From: Channa striata
Lineage: Eukaryota > Chordata > Actinopteri > Anabantiformes > Channidae
Length of the DNA stretch: 64,000 nt
Assembly (NCBI GenBank): GCA_033026295.1
Contig: CM065181.1
Span: 22,653,588-22,717,587 of the forward strand
Direction: 5' to 3'
The notes under the pieces were generated by a model. The model saw only the letters and a program-made list of their open reading frames with translations, had not been told where the DNA came from and did no database searches. Made by a program: the position numbers and the translations under genes. Shown piece by piece: positions 21,466 through 33,489 of this stretch (position 1 is its first letter; the number at the start of each line of letters is the position of its first letter).

Positions 21466-21948
21466 ATGACTCTGATCTCCGTCCTCATCTGGACTCTCCT
21501 CTGCTGCTGCTTCACAGGTAAAGTCCAGAGAATCCAACTCGTCTCCTCTATCAACATGCGTCCCTCTGAAATGAAGCCCACAAAACCATGATGCTGCTTG
21601 ATGTTTGTGTCTCTGTGTCCTCAGAGGTCAGAGGTCAGGTCACAGTGACTCAGCCTGGAGCAGTGAGATCTGATCTGGGAGGAACCGTCACCATCACATG
21701 TAAAACCAGTCAGAATGTGCATGTGTGGAACAACAATCAGCTTTTAGCCTGGTACCAACACAAACCTGAAGAACGTCCTAAACTGCTTATTTACTTTGCC
21801 ACCACTCGAGCATCAGGGATTCCAGCTCGTTTTTCAGGCAGTGGATCAAACTCTGACTTCACTCTGACCATCAGTGGAGTCCAGACTGAAGATGCTGCAG
21901 TTTATTACTGTCAGAGTTTCCATGTTATCAACAGTCAGAATGTGTTCA
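21466..21948 (+). CDS. Ig light-chain V segment A4
   Basis: Leader 21466-21517, V exon 21625-21948, open. CDR1 is three residues longer than in A3 (QNVHVWNNNQLLA), framework 2 reads WYQHKPEERPKL, CDR2 FATTRAS, CDR3 QSFHVINSQNVFT. The exon starts EVRGQV instead of ESRGQV. Both cysteines and Trp are kept. Apparently functional. Confidence 0.93.
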
Positions 21949-21976
21949 CACAGTGAAAAAGCGTCGTACAAAAACC
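21949..21976 (+). other. V A4 RSS, 12-bp spacer
   Basis: CACAGTG, AAAAAGCGTCGT, ACAAAAACC. Confidence 0.95.
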
Positions 21977-22179
21977 TCCCTCAGTCAGACTGAACAGAAA
22001 CTGAACTGATGCTGCAGCTGGAAGCTACTGCAGAGACTGACACACTTCACTTCACTGAGGACACACACACGTTGATGGTAAAACATCATTTACTTTACCA
22101 CTTAGCACAAAACATCCAAAAATATTTGTCTGTACGCCAGTAACATCCAACATTTTACACTGTTAAATTCCTATTTACT

Positions 22180-22455
22180 ATCCATCCATTGGGCAAGAAG
22201 CAGGGTCCAGTTTTCCAGTCTATCTCAGGGCAAACACAGACAAACAAACATTCACGGCCTATTTCGAAGTCACCACATAAACTCACATGTATTTCAACTG
22301 TGGCAGGAAACTGGATTAAATGTAGGAAAACCTGCAAACACAGAGAGAACATGACACAGAAAGGCAGCAACTGGCAGGTGGATTTGAACCAGGGACCCTC
22401 CAGCTGTGAGGCCACAGAGCCAATCACTCCACCACTATCCTGCCCATCTGTCTTA
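22180..22455. repeat. Dispersed teleost repeat
   Basis: Text such as 'cagtctatctcagggcaaac', 'caaacattcacggcc' and 'gatttgaaccagggaccctc' is typical of an abundant fish repeat; it is related to the one at 12220. Confidence 0.6.
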
Positions 22456-22701
22456 TTTGAATGTTTCATGTTTTTTATCAGATCAAATGTTAAAGAACAT
22501 TTTCTGGATACTTGTATGCAAATATGAATACATTTATTGCACTTTTTTGTATTTGCATTTCACCCAAACTGAGATAAAGTAGTTTAAATACAAATCAAAC
22601 ATTTCTCCAACATAAAATAAAACTTCAGCTGGAATTATTGTTTTTGCTATTGAATTTCCTGATACAGTGCAGAGGACAGATCCAGCTGAGTGACTGTGTG
22701 T

Positions 22702-22709
22702 GTTTGCAT
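22702..22709 (+). promoter_or_regulatory. V B2 octamer variant
   Basis: GTTTGCAT, 94 bp before the leader ATG. Confidence 0.65.
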
Positions 22710-22802
22710 ACGTGTCCTGCCTCTGTCTCCCAGCTGTTAAGAGACCAGTGTTGATCAGGGTCTGTCCAGGCCTTTCAGAGCCACTGACACGCCGGCAGCA
22801 CA

Positions 22803-23325
22803 ATGATGATGTCTCTGAGTCTACTGCTGTCCACCCTGGGGCTCCTTGTTCAGGGTGAGACTCTCTTGGGATGAAACCAGCTTCACCACAATGATGGAGA
22901 AACACTGAAACAAGCAGCATTGACCTTCTTCCATCTATTGTCCATGTTCAACAAATGATGCTGATCGTCTTTGTCCAAGCTGGATTTGTCTCAATAACCC
23001 TTCTCCTCTTTTTCCTGGTTTCCAGGTTCATCGGGACAAATCACCATGACTCAGTCTCCTGGATCTCAGTCTGTTTCTCCAGGACAGACTGTCACCATCA
23101 GATGTAAAACCAGTTCAAGTGTTAGTAGCTACCTGCACTGGTACCTTCAGAAACCTGGAGAAGCTCCTAAACTCCTGATTTATTATGCTTCAACTCTTCA
23201 TTCTGGAGTTTCTGATCGTTTCAGTGGAAGTGGATCTGGGACTGACTTCACTCTGACCATCAGTAGAGTTCAGACTGAGGATGCAGGAGTTTATTACTGT
23301 CAGCAGAGTAACAGCTTCCCGTTCA
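22803..23325 (+). CDS. Ig light-chain V segment B2
   Basis: Leader 22803-22854 and V exon 23026-23325, open. CDR1 SSVSSYLH, CDR2 YASTLHS, CDR3 QQSNSFPFT. Framework 3 has the canonical RFSGSGSGTDFTLTIS. Both cysteines and Trp are present. Apparently functional. Confidence 0.93.
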
Positions 23326-23353
23326 CACAGTGAAATATCGTCGTACAAAAACC
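23326..23353 (+). other. V B2 RSS, 12-bp spacer
   Basis: CACAGTG, AAATATCGTCGT, ACAAAAACC. Confidence 0.95.
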
Positions 23354-23769
23354 TCCCTCAGATAAAGAGGAACTGATGTGACTCAACAGCTGCATGAAAC
23401 TAAAACACAAAGGTTTGAACAGTAACACAGAACAGAACAAAATGACAGAAACAGATTTATTTATTTATTACAGTAATTGAAATTAAAACTTTATTATTCA
23501 GAATTTTTATTTCAATTACTGTAATAAATTATCAATTCAAAGACAGTCGACATTTATCACTTTATTATTAAAAGACACATTCAGACGCAGAAAGTATCTT
23601 TATTGTGATGAAATGTTTTTACTGTCAGCATTAGTAGAAGTCCACAGCTCTACTGTAATTTACAGTCACAAGAACAAGTAACGACTCTTGTCTCAATTCC
23701 CTGGTTTTCCTCAATTTCATATTGAAGTGTGATCTGATCTTTAAAGTCACAGACAACAAACAATATTTC

Positions 23770-25180
23770 TAAGCTGATTAAACACAGTCGTGACCCTTTG
23801 CGTCTTTAGTGAAGACATCGGTTAAATACAAAGTGATGGTGGAAAAGGTGACGCCAACACGAGGCTTCTGATGTCACTACACGTCAGCTGGAGTCAGATG
23901 TTGGCAAACCTGGAATCCAGTCTGCGGTTTAGAACCTCTTTGACTGATCAAACCCCTCAAACAGTGTCAGTGTCTCTTCACAGGCAGCATCAGCTGATGT
24001 GAACCAGGCCTCAGTGGATCTCACCACTGTGGTACGTTTGCCCAGTTCAGTACTTTGCAGTAGCAGTGGGTGATGTCTCAGATATACTCGATGTAGCGCA
24101 ACTTGTTCTCTGTAGGATGTAGGAAGTCAGTATAAGTCACATGCTGAGTACAAACTGTCCATTTACACTCAGTCATTCAGTCGATGCTTTAATCCAAAGT
24201 GACTCACCAGGAACTCGCACAGACGGAGAACAACTTTGCACCATCTGAGCTACAGCCACCAGCGTGAAGTAAAGTCTTTCCCTTCAGTCCATGTCACAGA
24301 CTCGTGTTGGGCTCCACACGTTCTGGGAGCGCTTGTTTTTGGAACATTACGTCCCCACTTCACGACCAATTCTGACACAGAGATCTCAAACAAACGCACC
24401 GTCAAGTGAGTGTGACGTCACTTTACATGTTCCTACATCTGTTCACTGGACATGAAGTCCACAGCTCCTACATGTCTCCACGCTGCACGTTTGACCAACA
24501 TCACGGCCTAATGCACTTACAGTAATGTTGGTTTTTTAGAGCGGACAACTTTATATTTTAGAGTTAATGAGAAGACGAGGAGACAAACTCAAGGTGCTAC
24601 ATGGACGAAGTAACATAGAGATGACAAACAAATACTGTGTCACTCATATTTTGCTAAATTATATACATTTTCTAAAGAGCTTTAAACTGCTGGTGTGTCT
24701 CTAAACTACTTATTTACTGCTTCTGTTGTGAAGCAGCTCACTGTCAGTAAAGTTAATCCACGAGTTAAAGCTGTAACAGGACAAATGAAACCAGTTGTCG
24801 GTGTGTTTGCCGTCTTCATGTTGGTGGGAAACAGGCTTCAACACTGCTGGATGTGCCAAAGATTGTACACAAGAGAGAGAGGTATAACTCTGTAACAACT
24901 CTGAACAACCAGAGTGGACTGAGTGTCCCTGTGGTCCCAAATACTCTCACCGCTCAGTGAGACCTCGTCTCTGGTAAAACCATCAGCTGATCGGTTTAAA
25001 TGTTCAGCTGTGTTCATATGTAAATACAAACAAATAACACACAATCGATATTTACATGAGCATATCGCTATATAATCTAAAAATGTAGATTTTGTTTTTA
25101 GCCCCTTTTCTTGCAGCTCCACAGTGCAGACAGAAATAAATGTTCTCTCTGACACATAACACATCACAGCTACCTGCTGC
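23770..25180. repeat. Duplicated non-coding block, copy 1
   Basis: Closely matches 53450-54795 over about 1.35 kb. Includes a fragment of the 'ttaatccaaagtgactca' repeat near 24190-24270. No conserved coding frame is seen. A broken V piece lies at the right edge here and at the left edge of copy 2. Confidence 0.8.
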
Positions 25181-25327
25181 ACAGTCGAGTGCCAGGGACT
25201 CCAAGTCGTTTTACAGATGATGGATCAAATTCTGACTTCACTCTGACCATCAGTGGAGTCCAGACTGAAGATGCAGCAGTTTATTACTGTCAGAGTGCAC
25301 ATTATATCAACAGTCAAGCTGTGTTCG
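25181..25327 (+). pseudogene. V fragment A5 (3' third of a family A V)
   Basis: Begins abruptly in CDR2 (SRVPGTPSRFTDDGSNSD) and continues through AVYYCQSAHYINSQAVFA. Leader, CDR1 and framework 2 are absent. Related to A1 and A9. The RSS at 25328-25355 keeps CACAGTG and a 12-bp spacer, but the nonamer ends in T. Confidence 0.9.
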
Positions 25328-25355
25328 CACAGTGAAAAAGCGTTGTACAAAAACT
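25328..25355 (+). other. RSS of V fragment A5
   Basis: CACAGTG, AAAAAGCGTTGT, ACAAAAACT. Still a plausible 12-RSS, but without a V gene. Confidence 0.85.
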
Positions 25356-26587
25356 TCCCCTCAGTCAGACTGAACAGAAACTGAACTGATGCTGCAGCTG
25401 GAAGCTACTGCAGAGACTGACACACTTCACTGAATGTGCACAAACACCAACTGATTGTTAAATATTACACAGCTCATTTACTGTATCTGTTATGATAAAC
25501 ATTAACATGCAGCAACAACACAATCTTCACAAAGAATTATTTGTTATTGCTACATTTATTATCTAAATCAGAAAATTAACCATTATCTCTGGCATTATAT
25601 TATTGACCATTTGATTGATCCTTCTTGAAAATCCGGACACACTGATGACAGTGTAGCGACCATGCAAGGCTTGGGGGTTTTTCCTAAGGACACTGTGATA
25701 ACAGGAGGAGCTGGGAACCAAACCACTGTCTCTGTAAATAGTGCACTGCCTGCTCTGCCTTCTGACCAACAACAGCCACAGATATTAGCACAGTTACATC
25801 ACATCTGGAAAGAAGGGCTTATGTTTTTTCCACATGTGATCATAAATCAATAAATCAAATCAGATTTACTTGTTTCCATCTTTAAACGACTACAGTCCTT
25901 TATCAGCATGTAGAGTAAGTAAACAGACGTCATTGTCAACACCAACCCAGTTCAAATACAAACATATTTCATTAATTAAAATGCAATTTAACTCATTTTA
26001 TACTGACATCCATTATAATTTATGGTCAATTTTGCAATTTTTAAGAGTGTGGACAAAATAAAAAGTCTGCACATACAAACTCAAATTCATGTGAACTAGA
26101 CACAAGGTCTAGACAAGGGATTATAAGTCCATCTACAAAAAGGGACCACATAAAAAAAGTAAAACCAATGACAATAGGACATTTAAAAACACGACATAAA
26201 TAACCTATAATAACAGTGCTAATCTATAATAATGGTAAGAAACAGACTGAAGAATATGCGAGAGAAGTGACAATTGCAAACTGGTTCTCGGTTTCCACAC
26301 CTGATGGAATAAAAGATTTACAATGCTAGTACATTAATGTTTAAATAATTCGTTCATCGTGGCCTCTAACTGTCCCTACATCTGGTGAATCATCAATTAC
26401 CTTTTTATCAATTGCCTTACTAAAGAATCAGCTGAATTAACAGGAGAAAACTTGATCTCAGATTTAAAAATGATCAAAGTTATTTTAACTTTTTATTGGT
26501 AAGTTACAAAGTTAAAGATCAGCATCAGAATCAGCAGCATCACCAACATCAGCATCACTTTTGCATCACAGTGCATTGTATTAGACT
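25356..26587. other. Intergenic, AT-rich
   Basis: Holds a short SINE-like fragment near 25650-25760 ('ccatgcaaggcttgggg', 'gggaaccaaaccactg'). Otherwise nothing recognised. Confidence 0.45.
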
Positions 26588-27024
26588 CTCATCTGGACTC
26601 TCCTCTGCTGCTGCTTCACAGGTAAAGTCCAGAGAATCCAACTCGTCTCCTCTATCAACATCCGTCCCTCTGAAATGAAGCCCACAAAACCATGATGCTG
26701 CTTGATGTTTGTGTCTCTGTGTCCTCAGAGTCCAGAGGTCAGGTCACAGTGACTCAGCCTGGAGCAGTGAGCTCTGATCTGGGAGGAACCACGACCATCA
26801 CATGTAAAATGAGTCAGAACATCTATGGTGGCCATGTAGCCTGGCACCAACAGAAAGATGGACAAACTCCCAAACTGCTCATTTACCGCACTAGGACTCG
26901 AGCATCAGGGATTCCAGATCGTTTTCAGGCAGTGGATCAAACTCTGACTTCACTCTGACCATCAGAGGAGTCCAGACTGTAGATGCAGGACTTTATTACT
27001 GTCAGCAGGGTTACAGCGGGTTAT
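26588..27024 (+). pseudogene. V segment A6, broken
   Basis: The promoter, the ATG and the first part of the leader are missing; homology starts inside the leader at 26588, whose exon ends at 26621. The V exon begins at 26729 (CDR1 QNIYGGHVA, CDR2 RTRTRAS), but one T is missing in the CGTTTTTCAGG run near 26922, which shifts the frame. Past the shift it still reads DAGLYYCQQGYSG. Its flank to 28100 matches the A1 unit. Confidence 0.92.
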
Positions 27025-27057
27025 CACAATGAAATATATATATATAATACAAAAACC
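27025..27057 (+). other. Aberrant RSS of V A6
   Basis: Heptamer CACAATG and nonamer ACAAAAACC, with a 17-bp AT-repeat spacer in place of 12 bp. Not expected to work. Confidence 0.85.
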
Positions 27058-27332
27058 TCCCTCAGTCAGACTGAACAAAAACTGAAGTGCTGCTGCAGCT
27101 ACTGCAGAGACTGAGACACTTCACTGAATGTGCACAAACACCAGTTGATGCTTAAACATCAGTCACTATGTCTAATTAGATAAACATAAATTGATTCCAG
27201 AGCAACTTTTTCATCTTGCCAAAGCACTTTTTTGTATTTAAATGACCAAAAAAATGGCACATGGATCCTGTTCAAGGGCAGAATTCAGTAACAGTGAATT
27301 GAAGTGAATCTTCAGTGTGTCCAAAACCAAAG

Positions 27333-27933
27333 TGTCATGATTCAGTTCCTCACTTCCACTTCCTCCCCTGCACTTTTATTTTGTCACCCACTCTTCTCCA
27401 CATCCTGTCCTGCTCTACAATTATTCTGGCAACTTCACCACAGTTGATTGACCTCAATTGGTTTCACCTGTTCCCCCTGTCTATTTATACCTGGACTTCA
27501 CCACAGCTCACTGCCAGATTCTTGTCATTGCTTCCATGTCATTGCTTCCATGTCATTGCTTCCATGTAGACTCACTGGTTTCTGGATTATCATAACTCCG
27601 CATCTGCATCACTCTCAAGCTTTTGGACTCGTTTTCCCTGTATTCTGAGGCTTGGTCTCTGGTTTTTTGTCTTTGTGTGTTTTGTTGGGTTTTCCTGTGT
27701 GTTCGGTTCTACCAGTGTTTCCCTCGACATTTTCAGCCTGCCCTGTTTCCCCCTCTCTCTCGGGTTTTCTTCGTGTTCCCCTCGAGCTGAAAGTGTTAGT
27801 TTAATTTAGTTATATGTTTAACTGGTGTTGTTTTTGTCCCTTTTTGTTTAATTATAATAAAGTCTCACGTCCTTTTTGTACTCCCTCCCGTTGTTGTCTT
27901 TCTGGGTCTTCAAATTCACCAACACCCCTGACA
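27333..27933. mobile_element. Solo LTR, second copy
   Basis: TGTCATG...CCTGACA with CAAAG at 27328-27332 and 27934-27938. Three 14-bp tandem units of the TGTCATTGCTTCCA type. Confidence 0.85.
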
Positions 27934-27938
27934 CAAAG

Positions 27939-28099
27939 TCTCAAAGTCCTGTTTGGCTTCACAGGTCATAGAGTTCAATTATTCCACTGGTCCGCTTGAA
28001 GCCTCAGGGAGCTGGCCCAGCTGTAGAGGTTGTTCTTCTCCAGGACCATAGGGCTCCTGGTGAAGGAGGGCAGCACAGTCAGGGTGGGGACGACTCGAC
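27939..28099 (-). pseudogene. Second-type C exon relic
   Basis: Counterpart of 7773-7933 with the same central loss (SFTRSPMVLEKNNLYSWASSL). It carries SGPVE-type changes and a decayed acceptor. Confidence 0.75.
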
Positions 28100-29531
28100 C
28101 TCGTGCAAAGAAAAAAGGATGGATGCACTGGGAGTTTAGATAAAAATGGTCTGAAGGTTTTCAATTCCTCTTTGACCTTAGTAACCATAGCAACAGATTG
28201 GCATCACTGATGAACCGTGAAAACAGACAGTTTCAGGACTAAAGATAAAAAGTTAAGTGTCATTTTATTCTGAAGTTGTATCAACATTTAATCCTGTGAT
28301 TAAGTCGTCCACTAAACTAAAAAAGACCAAACTGACACTTGCAGACTGTCATTAGACCAACGTGAAAAATAAAATACAACCAGATTCAAAGATCATTTGC
28401 AAACAGCTGTAAATAAATATGTTTGTCCACATTTTCCATCTGCTTTTTGTAGTGGACTGTGACGCCCTCTGACCTCTGTGGGTGGAGCTTGTTTGTTACA
28501 GGTAACTGGTGGCATTTTCAGGGTCGGCACCAGTTTGGAATGGACGGGTTATCAGTTGTGATGGGGGCATCTTACTTTTTATTTTTTGTGTAATTGTATT
28601 GTTGTCATCATTATTATTGACATTTTACATGAAAGATAAATTAACTGCAATGGACAGTGAATAGCTGTAAATAAAGATGGTAAATAAAGACCATCTGTAC
28701 ACACAGGCATCCACACGCTACAGTAACGTCCAACATAACCATGTACATGAACAAAGATGCACAGCAGGGGATCAGATCACATCGTTGACCGTTGCACATA
28801 ATCATACAGACAGACAGTATCTGCTCTGGTCCACAAAAGTGTGAATTGTAGAAAGCAGGACATAAATGTGGCACATACTGTAGTTTGATTTATGGACTCA
28901 CCATTAGAAGTTGCTCAATCTCCTCGACATGACGTTTCCTTCCATTTCACACTTTTCGTCTTGGATCATGTTCAGACCCTTGAGTGTGTGAACCACCTGA
29001 CACCTCCAGCTAACTACAAGCTCAAGCTTGGAATAACATGGATTGGATGGTCAGATAATGTGGATATAGTTAATTTAATTGGCTGGACAGAGTGTCATTT
29101 GATCTCTAAGTACATATTATCAGCATTTTTGGTTTTGTTTTCAATCAGACAACGTTGAGTATTGCACGACCAAAATTTATGAGGGAGTTAAATTTATGGC
29201 TGTAAAAGAATTTCCAGTTTTTTCAACTGAGGGGACACAATACCTGGTTTGGAAGTTAAAGCGTCCATTACGGTGACAACGTGTAATTTTCTCCACCAGC
29301 TCTAATTGTAAAAGACAAAGAAAAGGAGAAATAATGAAAACAAACCTAAGAATTTATATATAAAAATGATCGTGTGGAAGAAATGATGCCTGTAATTAAT
29401 TTAAATTAAAAGCCTGGAGAGTCTTAAAGAAATGACTGAGGTGGAAGCTTTTATAGTGGTTCAGGGCACTGCTGCACTGATGGGAAACACCCTGATCCAC
29501 AGAGGACAGATCCAGCTGAGTGACTGTGTGT

Positions 29532-29539
29532 GTTTGCAT
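29532..29539 (+). promoter_or_regulatory. V B3 octamer variant
   Basis: GTTTGCAT, 94 bp before the leader ATG. Confidence 0.65.
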
Positions 29540-29632
29540 ACGTGTCCTGCCTCTGTCTCCCAGCTGTTAAGAGACCAGTGTTGATCAGGGTCTGTCCAGG
29601 CCTTTCAGAGCCACTGACACGCCGGCAGCACA

Positions 29633-30155
29633 ATGATGATGTCTCTGAGTCTACTGCTGTCCACCCTGGGGCTCCTTGTTCAGGGTGAGACTCTCTGGGG
29701 ATGAAACCAGCTTCACCACAATGATGGAGAAACACTGAAACTAGCAGCATTGACCTTCTTCCATCTATTGTCCATGTTCAACAAATGATGCTGATCGTCT
29801 TTGTCCAAGCTGGATTTGTCTCAATAACCCTTCTCCTCTTTTTCCTGGTTTCCAGGTTCATCGGGACAAATCACTGTGACTCAGTCTCCTGGATCTCAGT
29901 CTGTTTCTCCAGGACAGACTGTCACCATCAGATGTAAAGCCAGTCAGAGTGTTAGTAGCTACCTGCACTGGTACCTTCAGAAACCTGGAGAAGCTCCTAA
30001 AATCCTGATTTATCGCGCTACAAACCGTCAGCCTGGAGTTTCTGATCGTTTCAGTGGAAGTGGATCTGGGACTGACTTCACTCTGACCATCAGTAGAGTT
30101 CAGGGTGAAGATGCAGGAGTTTATTACTGTCAGCAGGGTCAGAGCTTCCCGTTCA
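29633..30155 (+). CDS. Ig light-chain V segment B3
   Basis: Leader 29633-29684 and V exon 29856-30155, open. CDR1 QSVSSYLH, CDR2 RATNRQP, CDR3 QQGQSFPFT. Framework 2 reads PKILIY. Both cysteines and Trp are present. Its upstream 'cactgatgggaaacacc' flank is shared with B5, marking them as counterparts. Apparently functional. Confidence 0.93.
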
Positions 30156-30183
30156 CACAGTGAAACATCGTCGTACAAAAACC
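30156..30183 (+). other. V B3 RSS, 12-bp spacer
   Basis: CACAGTG, AAACATCGTCGT, ACAAAAACC. Confidence 0.95.
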
Positions 30184-31200
30184 TCCCTCAAATAAAGAGG
30201 AACTGATGTGACTCAACAGCTGCTCTGGAACTAAAAAACCAGAGGTTTGACAACCTCATATTCTCAACATTTCATTTTTATCAAATATAAAACCCAGAAT
30301 GCTTACAGTTGGGTATTTAACTAATCTCTTTGCCACATTTTCAAACAGAATATTTGCATTTAGTGACACTCATCTGACCGTCTGACAGTGGAAACCTCTC
30401 ACTGATTGAAAAGAAAAATGATCTTTTGTTTCAGACCTGTGGTAAAATATTATCGCAAACCTTCAGTTGTTTCTCTGCCACATTCTCAAATTTTCACTTG
30501 TTTCCCTCCAAATAGCAGCAGGAATTTGTGATTAAAAGAGACAATTTAGTGTTAACATGACTTTCCAAGGGACCAAACAAACAAGACATAACTATCACTT
30601 GACTTATGAGAGACACTAAGGTTTAAAGTACCACTGCAAAAACAGTGGGTGATGTCTCAGATATACTCAGCTTGTCCTCCGTCTTCCTTTTGTTCACAGC
30701 ACTTTGTCACGCCCCATTTTTAATCACCGTCTGTCCCATAAATATGTTTTAATGGTTATTTAGATTAACTGTAAATCAGAGAATGTTAAAGAATAAGAGC
30801 AGAGTAACTGGATTAGTCTTTATGCTGATGATGTCTGACTTTATTTTACTGATCTTACTCTTCAAATCCTCAGCAGATTTATGTCACTAAAAGAACAAAT
30901 AACAGTTTAAATTCTCTCTTTCACAATGTCATCAACAAAAACCTGTAAACTCTCATATTTATGAGAAAGTTTGATCCAACTGAATTTATATGACTGACAC
31001 AGTCTCAGGATCATTTTTTATGTATAATAATAAAGGCGAAAGCAGAATTTATTTGATGAGCAGATGTTTATTGTCTGGAGACATTGAAATTATAAACGTT
31101 TTCAACAACTGTTAAACATGAAAGGGGACAAATAGTCAGAGAAAAAAGAGTTGGAACCATTTGAGAGAATAATCAGTATCAGAGGAAAAAACTAATCAGA
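30184..31200. other. Intergenic and C 3' flank
   Basis: From about 30665 it matches the 3' flank of the intact C genes (compare 380-895), including two - strand AATAAA signals (31072-31067 and 31053-31048). No other gene. Confidence 0.55.
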
Positions 31201-31532
31201 TCAGGACTGGGGACATTGGTCTCTCGTCAGTGTCTCTGTGACTGGAGACTGGGAGCCCTGGGTGGCCTCACAGGTCACAGAGGCTGCATTTGTCCACTGG
31301 TCTGCAGGGATCTTCAGGGTGCTGCTCCAGCTGTAGCGTCCGTCCTTGTCCAGCACCCCGGGACTACTCGTCTCCTCCCAGCTGCCGCTGCTGCTGCTGC
31401 TGCCGTCCACCTTTCAGGACAGAGTCCACCCTGAGGGAAAGCCCTTGTTGGCCAGACACATGAGCGTGACCTTGTCCTTCTTCTGTTCCAAACTGGACGG
31501 GGGCAGAACAGTCAGTGTGGGACGGGCATCAC
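31201..31532 (-). pseudogene. C exon with a nonsense codon
   Basis: Full length with acceptor (31533-31534), TGA end and the tail DQCPQS, and over most of its length like the intact copies. The tryptophan codon of LSWKVDG is TGA (+ strand 31414-31416), which ends the protein after the first third of the domain. Its only J, at 32456, is also degenerate. This J-C unit is therefore dead. Confidence 0.93.
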
Positions 31533-32455
31533 CTACAATAGGAGACAACAATCAGAGGACACAGCTGTCAATCAAGCAGCAGACAGTTGGACACCTTTAC
31601 TGTGTGACATTTTGTCCTTGAAGGAGTTTCTGTCAGATGGTCTTTCTGCTCCACCAGTCACTGACTCACACATTGTTTCACTTCCCTTTAAGAAACCTCT
31701 CATGCAGATCAGGACAGAGACAAACATCAGACACTTTGACTTGAAATATGTCACATAAAACTGTTTTGTCCAAATCAGGAAAAATCTTCACTCTACACGA
31801 GTTTAAACATAAAGAAAACAATCAAATGTTCTTCACCTGGATTTCAGTCCCAATCAAACAGAATAAACGAAGAACAAGAAATACAATAAAGTCACAAGAG
31901 TCAATAACAGATACAACCTTAGCTGGTTTCAACTCAAAATATAACCAAAAGTCATTTAGCATAACTAGCAGCTAACTGTAACTCGCTATTAGCACAACGC
32001 TAATGTACATTGAAAATCACCTAGACATGCTACAGCAATTAGCATCATAACATGTTATAGACATTTTAGGTGAAACAAACTAAACCATTTTAAAAGAAAC
32101 ACATGGTATAAAACCAAACAGACTGAGAACTTACAGATACATGTCCTTTAAGGACTGATGCGAGTGTTAGAACATCTGAATGAACTCTCATGTTGCCGCA
32201 AACGTCCAGTCAAATGTATAATATATATAAAATGAGTATAGGTACTGGATTGTTACGATATTTTGGAAAACTTAATTTCTATCATGGTTAAAACTGAAAT
32301 TTCATTGTAAACAAAAGTTTTAGCTTGAAAAATGTAAAATGTTAGTGTGATAAATAAATAATCACTGTAAATGTGATAAAAGAAATCAACCAATGCTGCA
32401 GCAATCCTTAGAATTATGTACTAAAGTAAAACACAGTTTAAAGACTCAACAGTAC

Positions 32456-32493
32456 AGTTCACATTCAGTCTGTTTTCGGCACTGAACATGTAC
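32456..32493 (-). pseudogene. Degenerate J segment
   Basis: Reads YMFSAENRLNVN, so FGxG is FSAE. CACAGTG (32494-32500) and a 23-bp spacer are kept, but the nonamer is TTTTAAAAT. Counterpart of 10192-10229. Confidence 0.8.
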
Positions 32494-32846
32494 CACAGTG
32501 GGAAAAAGTCCCTGAGTCGTCGATTTTAAAATGTTTGAATGTACAGAGACATAACTGACTATGAATCAAACAAACTCAACAACCAAAGTGTTTGTATAAA
32601 AAAGTCAGTTGCTGTAAAAACGTCTATAAACATTATGTCACAAATATCCTGAAATTGATAATATACCTTTAAATATGCACTATATTAATTTTCAACCTAA
32701 TTCATGTTAATGTAACTGGATAAAAAAAGAAGAATTTGATACAAATGTACAGAAAAAACGACCAAAATCTTTTAAATCAATTCTCTGATAAACACATTGA
32801 TAATGATAACACACTGATAATCAGCCTGATCAGATTAATCCTGATC

Positions 32847-32908
32847 ATTTGCACAGAGTCACTTTGCATCAGCAGCACCATGCTCCAGTGCTCTGGGAGA
32901 CTTTATAG
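32847..32908 (+). promoter_or_regulatory. V A7 promoter with altered octamer
   Basis: ATTTGCAC at 32847-32854, a downstream CTTTGCAT, and CTTTATAG near 32901. Confidence 0.75.
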
Positions 32909-32987
32909 TCCTGAGAGTTGGACACTGGATGACTGACAGCTGTCCTTCACGACAACCGAAGCCACAGAAATCGTCCTCATCCAAAAC

Positions 32988-33461
32988 ATGACTCTGATCT
33001 CCGTCCTCATCTGGACTCTCCTCTGCTGCTGCTTCACAGGTAAAGTCCAGAGAATCCAACTCGTCTCCTCTATCAACATCCGTCCCTCTGAAATGAAGCC
33101 CACAAAACCATGATGCTGCTTGATGTTTGTGTCTCTGTGTCCTCAGAGTCCAGAGGTCAGGTCACAGTGACTCAGCCTGGAGCAGTGAGCTCTGATCTGG
33201 GAGGAACCACAACCATCACATGTAAAACCAGTCAGAATGTGTATGGTGGGAACTGTTTAGCCTGGTACCAACAAAAAGATGGACAAACTCCCAAACTGCT
33301 CATTTACTACACTACCACTCGAGCATCAGGGATTCCTGCTCGTTTTTCAGGCAGTGGATCAAACTCTGACTTCACTCTGACCATCAGTGGAGTCCAGACT
33401 GAAGATGCAGCAGTTTATTACTGTCAGAGTCTTCACTACATCAACAGTCAGTGGTTGTTCA
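32988..33461 (+). CDS. Ig light-chain V segment A7
   Basis: Leader 32988-33039, V exon 33147-33461, open. CDR1 QNVYGGNCLA has an unpaired Cys just before framework 2, CDR2 YTTTRAS, CDR3 QSLHYINSQWLFT. Both domain cysteines and Trp are kept. Counterpart of A2, but with its RSS intact. Apparently functional. Confidence 0.92.
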
Positions 33462-33489
33462 CACAGTGAAAAAGCGTTGTACAAAAACC
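33462..33489 (+). other. V A7 RSS, 12-bp spacer
   Basis: CACAGTG, AAAAAGCGTTGT, ACAAAAACC. Confidence 0.95.
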
